DNA of 64,000 bases from Oopsacas minuta (Eukaryota; Porifera; Hexactinellida; Lyssacinosida; Leucopsacidae): NCBI GenBank assembly GCA_024704765.1, contig JAKMXF010000354.1:806690-870689 (forward strand), in the 5' to 3' direction. The position numbers and the translations under genes were made by a program. How positions within the stretch are numbered: the stretch's first letter is position 1; the number at the start of each line of letters is the position of its first letter. Below are positions 31,163 to 42,219 of this stretch, one piece after another. Under the pieces are notes generated by a model. That model did not search any database. It saw nothing but the letters and a program-made list of their open reading frames with translations, and was not told the origin of the DNA.

Positions 31163-32813
31163 TCTGACAGATGTATCTAGCTGAAATAATCAACATTGAA
31201 TTAGGTGTACAATTAACACAGAGCCTAGAAAAGATTGCCTTACCCACTCCAGTTCCTATAACCCTGCAATTACAATTATTGAGGGGGAGCTGGATAGGGT
31301 GTCTATATAAGGACACATGATTTTAAATTATATATCAAGTATATATAATCGGGATTCATTCTTTACAAATGCATTCAATTTAGACTGGACACTTCCATAT
31401 GGACGCAGATTGCCAAAGAATATCTAATTGCCTCCAAATAACGTCAACTGTCAAGTGAGTTATTAATATATTGGCTATATTTGTGGCGTTCCTTTCTATA
31501 CATAATCTAATAAAATCAAAACTGAATTGTGTTAGACATAATGTTAGTGGTTAACATTCGAGTACTATCTCTATCTAATCGTCTTCTTGTCGAATCGATT
31601 CACTTACTACAATATATGTCTCGTGTTTTGGAGATAGAGCAACAAATACTATAGGACTCTGTGATACCTTGTCAGTTAGTACTATTCGCTGTCTGAAAGT
31701 CCTATAACTCTGCATTCCATTCTTCCACTTATGTATTTCATCGTTCCGCCATATAATGTAATGGTTTCGCCATAGATTGTATAACAATACAAGAACTTTG
31801 TGTTTTAGAGTTTCTTATAACAATTCAGACCTTTGTGAATTTAATTAGTTTCTTGTGAAAATGACTGATCATCATTTCTTATTCTTTATACTTTCCCTCA
31901 CACAACTTACCAATAATCTCATTATTTTATCCTATTTTTGGAAGCATCATCATCTTCTTGTGATTGGTTATCATTCAGCAGACGAAATTGTATTACTATA
32001 TACTGTATAGACTGTCTATACTGAGTGACCCTTGTGTAGTTGACACATGAGCCATAAGATTGATCGAAACCTAACCAACGGGACCCTCTCCTACACCCAC
32101 GAAATGAAATGATGTTCATTTTATTTCTCTGATTTCTTTTCTAATTATGTGTAATTTTCCTTAATTACTTATAAAGATAGAGCAATATACACTCAGTCAC
32201 TTACTATAATAAGCTACATACAAACACGTTGTCTTGTCTTGTGTATGATTGCCCTCCAGACTAGATTGTAATCATTTTACAGTCTTATTTGTTAATCAAT
32301 ATCCTTAAAATCCACGAAGGGAATCTATAGTTTTTCAAACAAAACAGCTGTTAATATGACTATCTCATTAATTTATAGAAATCTTAGATATTAATTGGCG
32401 ATAATCGTTATTTTCATATCACGATGATAGACACTCGGTGAAATATTTCTTATATCAGGACAGAGTTCGATGGTAAAAGGTTTGTACTTATTTACATCGA
32501 CTTCCTTTTATATATTAACATGATCTGTATATTGTTAATATAAGAATTCAGTATACAAAATTTCGCGTGAAGTACCATGTTTCTACACTTTCAAACTGAG
32601 TCCCTTTCTTTTGTTATTATGAATACTTTCAGCATCACACTATGAAGAGCAAGCCGTATAACATGGGAATCCGGTTCTTCACTTTGCGATTAACTATTCT
32701 ATTATTAATCAAATGAACTCTTCTATGTTCAATAGGTAATACTTGTCAATATAAATATCTGCTAACTGCGGACTAAATAATGGTTGGATATTTGGCTTTA
32801 AGTAAACTACAAG
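31163..32813. other. Intergenic DNA upstream of PORCN-like and ANTXR-like genes
   Basis: 1.65 kb between divergent genes. Minus-strand frames at 31922-32119 and about 31575-31787 are open but unrecognised. The second begins without an ATG, although a GTAAGT donor near 31906 and an AG near 31802 would allow them to be parts of one small spliced gene. Nothing else was seen. Confidence 0.3.
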
Positions 32814-34214
32814 ATGTATCTGTTGACGTACTACCTTCTTCTCCTATCTCTCTTTCTTGCTGGAGTTTCATGTGGGGATCTTCAATCTGAAGATGAGACT
32901 GACTCTATTTGCAATGGAGATTTTGACTTTTATTTCTTACTCGATAAGTCGGGTAGTATAGGAGATGATTTTCCAGTTTATATCGTACCGTTTGTGGAGA
33001 AAGTAGTGGATAGTCTGATTAGCGATAAGATTCGTATCTCTTATATAGTCTATTCGTATGATGCTGTGGTAATCCTAGAAATTACAAATGATGAAGAGAA
33101 GATACTCAATGGATTGGAAGATCTCAGGAATGTGTATGCTGATGGAGGTACGGTTATCAGTACTGGGCTAGATGAGATTAGATATGCTATGAAGTATAAT
33201 GGAACAAATCGTGCGGCTGTAATTCTCGCGGTTACTGACGGTCAAGATAACGATATGACATCTGCGTTAAAAGCAGCCAATTTGGTGAGAAGTTTAGGAG
33301 CTAGTATTTTCGCGATTGGAGTTGGACAGGAAGTATCTTATGAGCAGCTAACCTACATTGCTGATAGTCCCTCTTCTACACATGTAATCATGATAGATGA
33401 CTTTGGAGGATTAGATGACATCATAAATACAGTAGTCAATAGAACTTGTATAGAGATTATAAGTGCTGATCCTCTGGAGGAGTGTGTCATGGCTGAAGGG
33501 AATATAACATTAATTGGTCGGGGGTTTCAGAACGGAGATAACGCATCTAACATATTCTGTATCTATCATGTTAACACTACATTTCATTATTACACTAATG
33601 CATTTCCTGGATCAACTAATCAAGTTATCAAATGTCCTCTCCCTTATGTAGAGGAACCCTCCCAGGTCTTAATACAGGTATCTCTCAATGGACTATCCTA
33701 TGTATCCAGTAATGTTACACTTACGTTTCGATACTGTGTGCCTATTGACTGGACTCTAATCTTTTCCATCCTCGGCTCTCTGCTTTTGTTTCTACTAGCG
33801 CTCTTACTTTGTTTCCTCTGGTTCTTATGGCCTGTTATAACTGGCGTGACGTATAAAATGCCTGCTAAGTATGTGGACCCTGCGCCCCTTCCCCCGCCCC
33901 CCGAGCCTAGAAAGTGGCCTGTGGTTAACGCCTCACTCTACGGGAGACCAGGTGCTGGGGGTATGATGCCTACACGAGTGGGGTGGGGCAATACAGGAGC
34001 CACAGAGATGGGGGCTAAACTGATGAAAGCTAAAGATGGAGTTATTTTGAGAGAGGAATCTTCCCCACTCGTAGAATTGGATCAACCTGAAATCGAGAAG
34101 AGATCCTTTTGTAATAAATGTTGTGAGCCTTTTTCCAGATGCTATCATTGTATCCAGTCTGTTAGACCGATCCGTGGTGATGATGGGAAATGGTTCTCAT
34201 GGAAAAAACTTTAG
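32814..34214 (+). CDS. ANTXR-like vWA receptor (anthrax-toxin-receptor family, host protein)
   Basis: A 466-aa type I membrane protein. A signal peptide (residues 1-20, MYLLTYYLLLLSLFLAGVSC) precedes a vWA domain (about 38-215) with MIDAS DKSGS, a TGLDEIRYAM helix and VTDGQDND. An Ig-like extracellular domain (about 222-310) and a TM segment (about 315-342) follow. The cytosolic tail carries PPPPEPRKWPVVNASLYGR, GWGNTGATEMGAKLMKAKDG and a cysteine-rich end. The tail motif is highly characteristic of ANTXR1/ANTXR2, which bind collagen or laminin and connect to actin. Here it is the animal's own adhesion receptor. Single exon. Confidence 0.9.
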   Translation: MYLLTYYLLLLSLFLAGVSCGDLQSEDETDSICNGDFDFYFLLDKSGSIGDDFPVYIVPFVEKVVDSLISDKIRISYIVYSYDAVVILEITNDEEKILNGLEDLRNVYADGGTVISTGLDEIRYAMKYNGTNRAAVILAVTDGQDNDMTSALKAANLVRSLGASIFAIGVGQEVSYEQLTYIADSPSSTHVIMIDDFGGLDDIINTVVNRTCIEIISADPLEECVMAEGNITLIGRGFQNGDNASNIFCIYHVNTTFHYYTNAFPGSTNQVIKCPLPYVEEPSQVLIQVSLNGLSYVSSNVTLTFRYCVPIDWTLIFSILGSLLLFLLALLLCFLWFLWPVITGVTYKMPAKYVDPAPLPPPPEPRKWPVVNASLYGRPGAGGMMPTRVGWGNTGATEMGAKLMKAKDGVILREESSPLVELDQPEIEKRSFCNKCCEPFSRCYHCIQSVRPIRGDDGKWFSWKKL

Positions 34215-34662
34215 CGAAACTCTACCTAGTTAACATTGTTAGCATTTGTACTATTTTCATGGATGTGTACTTTAGTATACTTTTATTGCTCTGTATTTCT
34301 ACAAAAAAACTGAAGGTCACTTCCCCTTTCTGTATATTTGTGTTATCATTGCATTCTATTTAAGAAGTGTGCTAACTATACTTGTACAAGTATTTCTTTG
34401 ATAACTTCATAATTTGAAGTTAGGATTCGATATCTAAATTCTACTCAGAATTCTATTATTCTTTATCTTCCTAGATCTTATTTTGTTAGTTTCACAATTA
34501 TCTTTTCATGAATTCTCAAGTTAGCTCGATATTCTCCACTCAACACAACTGGACATTTCTTATCTGAAGCTTTTCAATTAAATTACTTTACTGAGTCTTC
34601 CCATATGCTAGTTCTCTGTTACACAAGTTCAATCAGTTAGAATTACAAAATACTATCATGTA

Positions 34663-34687
34663 TCTCTCTCTCTCTCTCTCTCTCTCT
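34663..34687 (+). repeat. (TC)n microsatellite
   Basis: About 12 uninterrupted TC dinucleotides. Confidence 0.95.
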
Positions 34688-35237
34688 TCTCGAAGCAACT
34701 ATAGCATAATCCTGATTTATTTATTTATTTAAATTTGACATGTACAGAGACATCTAGCAGTCATCTCAGGTATTCATTAAATAATTATTTAAGTACTATA
34801 TTATACTTTACAAACTATGCATTATACAAGAGACTTATCGTCTAATACATAACGGTACACTGATCCATCTGTTTATTGCTAACAATACTGATTTAGTGTA
34901 TTTTAACTGATCATAATACTTGTGTGTGAGAAGCCCGGGAACCCTTGGGATGACATTCTTTTGCACTTTTTTATTTAATATATATGTTTATTGCGTTAGC
35001 TAATTGATTTCAGAATTGTGTTTACGGAAAATTCCTCTTAATTTGCATTGAAATAGCGAGACATCATACAAAGTATTGTCAGCTGGCTTACAAGATATTA
35101 TATTATAATAAATTCGACAGCCAAACTAGAAATATTGAAGTTGTATGAATTTTTATTTACTGATTCTAGCTCTAGTTAACAAGCAATTGATAGTTTTTGC
35201 GATAACAATTTTCGCAATATTTCTATACAATGATATT

Positions 35238-35333
35238 GGAATCTCGTTAATACGAACACAGTAACACATACCTCAAGATGTGGACTAGAAATTTCGACCG
35301 GCCCAATCTGTATTTACTAACGAGGCCTACTGG
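35238..35333. mobile_element. Short decayed copy of the pogo-like inverted-repeat element
   Basis: The left end has ATCTCGTTAATACGAACAC, shared with the element at 36766. The right end, TTACTAACGAGG followed by CCTACTGG, is its approximate inverse. Only about 96 bp remain and the terminal TA duplication is not preserved. Confidence 0.55.
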
Positions 35334-35744
35334 ATTAATCATTGTTGTATTAATGAGAATTTCTGAGCTGTAGGAAGAGTTGTGCTAAATCAGTGTTTCT
35401 ACATGTAAATATTACTTTAACTTTTGTTTACGCATATATTGAATTCTTCATAGTCTAGCTTCTACTATACAATAACCTACTTTTGAGTATCGTCATAAAC
35501 TTGTGTGTATTAATATGAATATACCGTGTGTTATATTTATATTATTAGTGTTTGTGCTTACGTTACTCACAATGTGAGTATACATTCTTAAACTTTATGC
35601 TACAACAGGATACTATACTTATATGGTAATATGTATCATATTCATTCAGTTGGAAGAAATACTCAATCATAGTCTCATTAGCAAAATCCATAGTTTACAA
35701 ACTTTAAAGACTATGAAACATGACACGCACACACTCAATATATA

Positions 35745-36569
35745 TCAAAACAGATTAAACTCAATACGTTGTTCTCCTTCAAATAACTTCCCCTCTTTCT
35801 CTTCAAACTCACCAACATCCATTGTACAATCGTTTGGAGAGTCACGAGACCTCAAATCATCTATCCCACAATTTATTCCGAACTTGAACCATTCATCCTT
35901 GAGCACTTCAATAAAGCTCCAATCCATTTTAATATAACGTCTGGCCAATTCCCTCCTCCCTATTTTAACTAGGATGATATAATTTCTCTCCTTCCTCCAC
36001 GAGATTTTTTGCTCTGAAACAAGAGATTCTATCACGCTTACAAAGTCTAAACTTTTTTTCGGTTTGGTGTCTAGGTAAACAGATAATTTGCAGACATCCG
36101 CCATGGTAAGCTCTTGCTTGAGAAAGAACAATAGTTTTGTTGCTGCAGCTTTAGCGTATTGACTTTTCCGCGCAATATCTTCTCGGTTTTTGTACTCATC
36201 CAAAATGTCTAAGTAGTATCCCGCAACTTTATTCCCTGCGTACGCTAATGCTTGTCGAAATCGATCAATTCTCAGCAAACGGTGTCGTGTGAGGTAGATT
36301 AAGAGATGGATAGAACTCTCCATATCTTTATAATCTTCTTCCTTGATGCTATACCAATGAATCATTTTCTCAGTTTCTTCCCAGCTAATTCTTTGTGCTA
36401 ATGGCAGCAGACAGTCTCTTTCCATCGATGAAGGTGGTGTTGCTTGAGGTCTTCTTTGCCCAACCTCTTTGACCTTAGTTTCCCCCTCACCGGTAACATC
36501 ACCGGAATCTTCTGTCGGTTTTTGTTTCACTTCCTCCTTTTGTATTATAACAGGCTCATTCGTTGCCAT
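35745..36569 (-). CDS. Candidate tandem death-effector-domain protein
   Basis: A 274-aa protein starting at ATG 36567-36569 (MATNEPVII); a longer frame upstream has no ATG. Residues 1-50 are polar and low-complexity. Two helical segments follow: about 50-122 (LLPLAQRISWEETEKM...IHLLIYLTRHRLLRIDRFRQALAYAG) and about 143-213 (ATKLLFFLKQELTMADVCKLSVYLD...FVSVIESLVSEQKISWRKERNYIILVKIGRRELARRYI). The second ends like a DED, with IGRR-ELA in the place of the RxDL motif, and starts with the usual LLxxLxxEL...D spacing. FADD, caspase-8 and FLIP use DEDs to build apoptotic or inflammatory complexes. No caspase domain or other catalytic region is present; the C-terminus is acidic. The assignment rests on pattern only and could be a different death fold or helical bundle. 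Confidence 0.45.
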   Translation of the reverse strand: MATNEPVIIQKEEVKQKPTEDSGDVTGEGETKVKEVGQRRPQATPPSSMERDCLLPLAQRISWEETEKMIHWYSIKEEDYKDMESSIHLLIYLTRHRLLRIDRFRQALAYAGNKVAGYYLDILDEYKNREDIARKSQYAKAAATKLLFFLKQELTMADVCKLSVYLDTKPKKSLDFVSVIESLVSEQKISWRKERNYIILVKIGRRELARRYIKMDWSFIEVLKDEWFKFGINCGIDDLRSRDSPNDCTMDVGEFEEKEGKLFEGEQRIEFNLF

Positions 36570-36765
36570 TTTTTCGCTCACAAATGTATATATATACTCT
36601 CCAAATATTAACGTGTATATCTATATATCGAACATTCCAGTACACACAGTTTTATAGTGCTATTCTCTTGGGGTATCATGTTCATTATTAGTAATTATCA
36701 CTGAGCAATAATTACTTTAAATATTACTTTTTTTGAAAGTTATGATCAACATTTTATTTGTACTA

Positions 36766-36949
36766 CAGTAGAGTCTCGTTAATACGAACACGGTTAAGAA
36801 GTAACTCCGTATGAGGAGTACAAATTTGTCCACTTTATCAGTCCCCTTCGATACCTTTTCAATGTAAATTAGTTCGGACAATACGTACTCCGGATTTGAA
36901 GTACGAATTTTGGCAGTCCCCTAGTGTACCTATTAACGAGAGTATACTG
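36766..36949. mobile_element. 184-bp pogo/Tigger-like MITE with TA duplication
   Basis: Begins CAGTAGAGTCTCGTTAATA and ends with the inverse TATTAACGAGAGTATACTG, flanked by TA on both sides (36764-36765 and 36950-36951). Internal imperfect repeats (ACTCCGTATGAGGAGTAC) are present and there is no coding capacity. Terminal CAGT, the CTCGTTAATACGAAC body and the TA target site are typical of non-autonomous pogo-type Tc1/mariner relatives. Confidence 0.75.
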
Positions 36950-37096
36950 TATTTCTATACACTCAGCCATGAAGCCCATGATTCATTACATTACAAATTA
37001 AATGAGATACGGAGAGACCATTATATCCAACGATCATCAGTGGATATTTTTATCGCTTAAAAGAACAGTGGAACACCCTTGTGAGTAACAAAATAT

Positions 37097-37190
37097 GTTC
37101 TTATAACCGGGATAAATTATACAATATTATATGAGAACAGAGGATGATTCTTATATCCGATGTTCATATAAGGTATTTATATAACCACTG
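37097..37190. mobile_element. Partial element of a second inverted-repeat family
   Basis: GTTCTTATAACCGG at 37097-37110 recurs in reverse complement at 47069-47082. The right edge reads ATATAACCACTG followed by TA, again a CAGT-type terminus. The opposite end was not found, so only a fragment is called. Confidence 0.4.
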
Positions 37191-37593
37191 TACTATATCT
37201 CATGATACTCATCTAGATTCTACCTATCATCAGATTCTATGAGATTCACGAGAATCACATCACCTCCTATATCTCATCCATAGACGAATCTATTATCTGA
37301 AATTCTGAATACGTGTATCGTTATTTATTGAACTTGACTATATTATCCCAGCTGTTAGGTAAGAGAAATTCTTAACACTAATTATTGTTACATTTAATAA
37401 TCTACTACCAACCAATTGTAGCCAATTGTTTAACCCAAAAGTTATATCATTTAACTGGAACTAAAAATATTACGAATCCTTGGTAGACGTGGTTCAGTTT
37501 CCCAAATACAGATTTGATAAGTTTAACTTTACTTTATTGTGTATGGAATATTGTACTGTTCCACTTTACTCGTGATGTAACTGATAGGCTAAG

Positions 37594-40175
37594 CTATACC
37601 ATTGTTTCTGTATTGCCTGTGACCTTGTTGATATTTGTAATGGGAACTGCCCTGACCTTTGAGTTAGGAGGGGTCTTGGGAGGAGCTGGTGCGGGTCTTG
37701 AAGGTTTATAAGGTTTTGTTTTCAAAGAATGTGACTGATAATATTCCCCTGAATAAGCAGAATATGCTCTACTCCTTAACTCGTTGATATTAGGGTCAGT
37801 AGAATAGCTGGTGAAGGGAGGTGGAGATGTGTAGTAAGGGATCGCGCTGTTGTACCCAACAAATGGAGCATTATACTGTTCAGGATATTCATAACTCGGA
37901 GTATGGCTATGATTGTACTCTGCTATTTCTCTTGGTAAAGATTCGTTCATTAGATTATCAAATGAAGTTGGCATCATTGACATTGATGGGATATGAACTG
38001 AGCTAGGGTAGTAAAATGGGGCTGGTACCATTACCTGTCTGAAGTGAGGATCAGAGGGGAAATGGCCATGTTGAGGTAAGCTCCCATAAGGCACTGAGAA
38101 CTCTACATAACTGTTAAAACCTTGATAGCTTGCGTTATTGCTATTAGGATACCCGTATGTGTAATTATTGGAGTCTGGTCGCTTCTTAGCGTTTGTATTT
38201 GGAGTAATTGGTATTTCTGTTGTACCACCGAAATTCACCTTCAGGCCTCGAGGCCGGCTCGAACAGTTAGAATCTAAATCTTGTGAATCCTTGCTTGTAC
38301 TGAGACCATTACTACTAGCTGTTGAGGATATTGAATTGTAGAACTGAGGCTGTTTCAAGTTACTTTTGAGTGTACTCTTATTGGGTGATTTTGGTGGGAG
38401 AGTAGGTGGCTTGGCTGGTCTAGGAGGCAGCTGTTTGTCTGTTTGTTTCAGATTTATGTTAATCTTAACACTTTGCGGACTATCGGTGTGTGAAGATATT
38501 TCTGGTGGATTTACTTGCGTATTATCTGAACTAACACTCTCAGTAGCTTCTCTGAATTTAGTTCTTCCTCCGTTAGGTAGTACTTCACTAGTTCTCACAA
38601 GTTGTGGGAGATTAACGTATGGTTGTTTTGACTTATTTACTCCTGATACCTTCTTTGTTACTACTTTAGGTAATGCTTGTGGATATGGTGGGACAGGTGG
38701 TGGTTTCTTCTGCTCTGATTGTTTGATAGGTAGACTAGTTGTTAGTGTGTCTTTATCTGAGAATAGGAATGAGGTTTCTAAGTCTCTAGCAGAAGAGGGA
38801 GGTGAGCTAACACTGAGGCGTTTTTTTGGATGTACCAAGGTGACATCATCTCTGGTAGGAGGAGATGTCATTTCATCTGTCTCAGACCCAGAGCTGCTAT
38901 TTGTTTTCAGCTTTATTGTAGTTATTTCGTGCTCAGGCAGTAGAATGCTGTTATCAATTGACGTTTGAAACTCAAACTGTGGATTATTGACAATGCTCGG
39001 AGACTGTTTAGTGAATGTATTGCGAGGTTTAACCTTTGGAGAGGTTAGAGTAAGGTGCATTGGAGACGCTTTTATTCTAGGACTCATTTCACTAAGGTCA
39101 GATGGAGAGCGAGAGGGAGGAGGAGGGAAGAGGAATACAGGGTGAGGACCTGTGAGTTCTGTAGGAGTGGTAATACTGAGCTTTTTTGGAATTTGTGGAA
39201 CAGGTTTGCTTTCATCTTCTGATGAGGACTCGTCTGGTTGGCTCCTCCTTCCTGAACCTCTTTCTGACCTAGTTTTCAGTCGCTTCGTTTTCCCTCTCAA
39301 TGCAATTCCTCCATCCACACTATTGAAGTGATATGTTGGATCTGAATGACACATATAAGGTTTAACTTCAAACCGATTTTCAGGATCAGGCGAATCTATT
39401 CTCATCTCGAATTGAAGGGATTTTCTTAGTTTAGTTTTCCTATTAATTTTGCTATACAACTCCTCAAGATTTGGTGGGCTCGGATTTCGTAATTCTGTAT
39501 CAGAACATGCTTTCTCTTCACCTTTGCCTTTGTCTTTTTTGTTGTTCTTTTTGTATTTGAAAATACTTTTGAATTTGTCTGCAGCATTTGACGACTTTCT
39601 TCTAGCCTTCAAATGTTTGGGGGAGTTGGAGGTAGGCGTTGAGTTCTTAGATTCTTCTCCGTTAAAGAGAGTGAAATCTGGATTTATTTCAATATCATTT
39701 ATACTACAGTATTGAGTCTGATGGGGGATATTATAATTGCTAGGTCGGATGTTGGCGTGAATAGCTGTAATCCACTCATGAAGTGATCCTCTATAGGAAA
39801 TAGAATAGTACACATAAACACTTACAAAGAGTTAATATTACGACACGATTACAGCATGATTGTTCAATAAATTAGAGTAATTAATAACATAATTATGCTA
39901 TATTTAGTATTATATTCCTATTTTAGAATATTTACAATATTTGCTTACCCATCCTCTGTAGCCAGGGTATAAGTAATACCCTCAGTCTTAATCTGGAAAG
40001 AGTTTGCTTGATTTTTGTAGTTACCCATCACTTGTATTGCTTTGTAAGTGCAAGACTTAAATGAGATAAATAAAATTCTGTTTATTGGGTTTATTGTGTC
40101 GCTTTGAGTGGGGTATATCTCCAGTGAGCTTACCATCAGTATTTCTGCCAGCTGCACCCAATACTGGTACCATTT
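37594..40175 (-). CDS. PH-domain proline-rich scaffold with C-terminal PDZ ligand (5' end unresolved)
   Basis: Three exons join in phase: 40134-40175 (KWYQYWVQLAEILM), 39949-40055 (SCTYKAIQVMG...TLATEDG) and 37594-39790 (GSLHEWITAIHANI and a roughly 730-residue tail). The joined start is the middle and end of a PH domain, with the terminal helix Trp in HEWITAI. The tail is disordered, with a basic FKSIFKYKKNNKK patch, EELYSKI, many Ser/Pro stretches and SH3-ligand-like PPPVPPYP and LPPRPAKPPTLPPK. It ends ETMV, a class I PDZ ligand. This fits a membrane-proximal signalling adaptor; I cannot name the family. No in-frame ATG with a donor was found upstream, so the first exon is missing. An alternative start at the ATG ending the first exon would remove part of the PH domain. 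Confidence 0.65.
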
Positions 40176-40311
40176 CTAGACAATAAACACATTATCAAAT
40201 CTACTAATTACATTTAACTGTATCAATTACATGAATTAACTTGTGTCCTATCCCAGTAGCATAGTACGTAATTAATAGCTATTCTAATATGTTGATAAGT
40301 AGTTAGATAGG
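40176..40311. promoter_or_regulatory. Tight head-to-head interval between the PH scaffold and EEF1G
   Basis: Only 136 bp separate the most upstream visible minus-strand exon from the EEF1G ATG. A shared promoter, or transcripts that overlap at their 5' ends, is implied. Confidence 0.45.
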
Positions 40312-41622
40312 ATGCAGGGCACCTTGTACGCTGCTAGAGACGACGTAAGAACTTTCAAAGTTCAGATAGCTGCTAACTATTCTGGAAAGGCTATCACAGT
40401 TCTTTCAGACCCTCCTCAGTTTATTCTGGGAGAGACTAACGTGGGTGTAGAGTTTCTATCCAAGTTTCCACTCGGGAAAGTGCCTGCCTTCGAGACAACC
40501 AACGGTGATACTCTGGTACACTCTGATGCAATCGCTAGCTACCTTTCCAATGCTGAATTACGAGGTGCTACAGAATTCGATCAAGCAAAGGTACAACAAT
40601 TCGTTAGTATTGCAGAGTCAGAGGTCATGCCTGCTTGCTGTAACTGGGTATATCCCACACTGGGGATAATCCAGCCTAACAAATTGAATGTGGATAAGGC
40701 AAAACAAACAATCACAGATGTTCTATGCTTTTTAAATCAGCATCTATCTACACGAACCTTCTTAGTAGGAGAGAGAGTCTCTCTGGCAGATATCAGTATG
40801 ACTTGCTCATTTCTACTGCTATACAAACAAGTATTGGAGCCATCTCTTAGGGATTCTTTTGAGAACACAAATCGCTGGTTTATCACTTGTATTAACCAGC
40901 CTCACTTCAAAGCTGTTATAGGAGAAGTAGCTCTATGCGAGAAGATGGCTCAGTTCGATTCTAAGCGGTACAACGAGCTGAACAAGAAAGAGGGAGGAGG
41001 CAAGAAAGCTAAAGTGCCAGCTGCTACTAAAGCAGAGTCTAAGAAAGAGGCTCCGGCCAAGGAAGCCAAGGAGGAGATTCCAGCACTAGATGACGATGAA
41101 GATGACGATATCTTAATTCGCAGAGCTGAGCCTAAATCAGTTGACCCCTACAAGGACCTACCACCTGCATCTCTGAATATGGACGAGTTCAAAGGCGTAT
41201 ACTCTAACAAAGATATTGAAACTGTAGCTCTACCGTTTTTCTTTGAAAATATTAAGTTGGAGGAGCACAGCATTTGGCACTGTGTGTATGAATATGTTGA
41301 TGAACTTAATCAACCATTCATGGCATGTAATTTAGTTTCTGGGTTTTACCAACGTATCGATAAGCTGAGAAAAACCGCATTTGGTGTCATGGCTGTATTC
41401 ACACAGGGTGTAAAGGCAATTGGGATTGAGGGAATATGGGTTTTCAGAGGTCAGGAGAAAGCTTTCGATCTCTGTGAAGATTGGAATATTGACGCTCCTT
41501 CTTATACATTCAGGAAGCTCAATCTAGAACAGCAGGATGACAAACAAAAAGTATGTGACTTCTTCCTTAGGAAAGACAACATTGGTGGGGTTGTAGTTCA
41601 CGATGCTAAAGTTTTCAAGTAA
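40312..41622 (+). CDS. EEF1G: Translation elongation factor 1 gamma
   Basis: A 436-aa protein with GST-like N domain (residues 1-80, FPLGKVPAFETTNGDTLVHSDAIASYL), GST-C domain (about 90-210, FLVGERVSLADISMTCSFLL), a Lys/Ala/Glu-rich linker (about 220-275) and the conserved EF1G C-terminal domain (about 278-436, with FFENIKLEEHSIWHCVYEY, SGFYQRIDKLRKTAFGVM and a final GGVVVHDAKVFK). It anchors the eEF1B exchange complex that recharges eEF1A. The length matches animal orthologues. Single exon. Confidence 0.96.
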   Translation: MQGTLYAARDDVRTFKVQIAANYSGKAITVLSDPPQFILGETNVGVEFLSKFPLGKVPAFETTNGDTLVHSDAIASYLSNAELRGATEFDQAKVQQFVSIAESEVMPACCNWVYPTLGIIQPNKLNVDKAKQTITDVLCFLNQHLSTRTFLVGERVSLADISMTCSFLLLYKQVLEPSLRDSFENTNRWFITCINQPHFKAVIGEVALCEKMAQFDSKRYNELNKKEGGGKKAKVPAATKAESKKEAPAKEAKEEIPALDDDEDDDILIRRAEPKSVDPYKDLPPASLNMDEFKGVYSNKDIETVALPFFFENIKLEEHSIWHCVYEYVDELNQPFMACNLVSGFYQRIDKLRKTAFGVMAVFTQGVKAIGIEGIWVFRGQEKAFDLCEDWNIDAPSYTFRKLNLEQQDDKQKVCDFFLRKDNIGGVVVHDAKVFK

Positions 41623-42219
41623 CTCTCCTCTCTCATTGACATTAGGTTAGTAATGGTATAGTAAAAATATATTAGGAGTATTAGTTTCTGAACAAGAGTG
41701 TAGAGAAATTTTCAACTAGTTTATATGTTGTTTCTTTGAATTCCTATTCATTAAACAAATCTTATCTATCCCTAGCTAAAATCTGTCCAACATTGGACGT
41801 ATGTTATCTGTACTGTTTGATATACAGTAGATATATGTGTAAATTGTAATCAGTAGTTTGAATGAGCTTGGTTAATGTTATCTAATTAGTAAGATAACTC
41901 GTGGTGTAGATTAGACTTAACTATTACAGTATTATATTCATTAAGTAGACATTAATGTTGCCTCAATGTCTCAAAGTCTAGAGATATAATACTAACATAA
42001 TATTTCTATGATGAAAGCACGTATCAATATCCAAGTTAATTTGCCTTAGTATCAAACACAATCACCAATAGCTAAACATGGTTTCATTTCATTAAGTTGG
42101 AAGTAATAGTATTTACCAAATTATATATTAATTTTCTTCTATATTCAATGGTCTATGGGTCATATTAGCATTTAGAACTCATTCTATTAGAAAAGTATTG
42201 AATTTAGCCAAGTTGTGAG
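41623..42219. other. Intergenic DNA between EEF1G and the KANSL2-like gene
   Basis: EEF1G 3' flank and promoter of the next gene; AT-rich, nothing else recognised. Confidence 0.5.

Larger units (their letters stand above)
34215..35744. other. Intergenic DNA with microsatellite and element relic
   Basis: ANTXR 3' flank, then AT-rich DNA with a TC microsatellite (34663-34687) and a short relic of the pogo-like element (35238-35333). No coding gene recognised. Confidence 0.5.
36570..37593. other. Intergenic DNA rich in short inverted-repeat elements
   Basis: Holds the intact-looking pogo-like element (36766-36949) and one end of a second family (about 37097-37190). No gene recognised. Confidence 0.5.

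Noticed and set aside
32814..34214. Anthrax toxin receptor name suggesting a toxin or pathogen gene
   Set aside because: The family name comes from the use of the animal receptor by a bacterium; this is a normal adhesion receptor of the host type.
38366..38968. 200-codon plus-strand frame opposite the PH scaffold
   Set aside because: It is antisense to the Ser/Pro-rich coding tail, whose codon use suppresses stops on the other strand; its composition is not protein-like.
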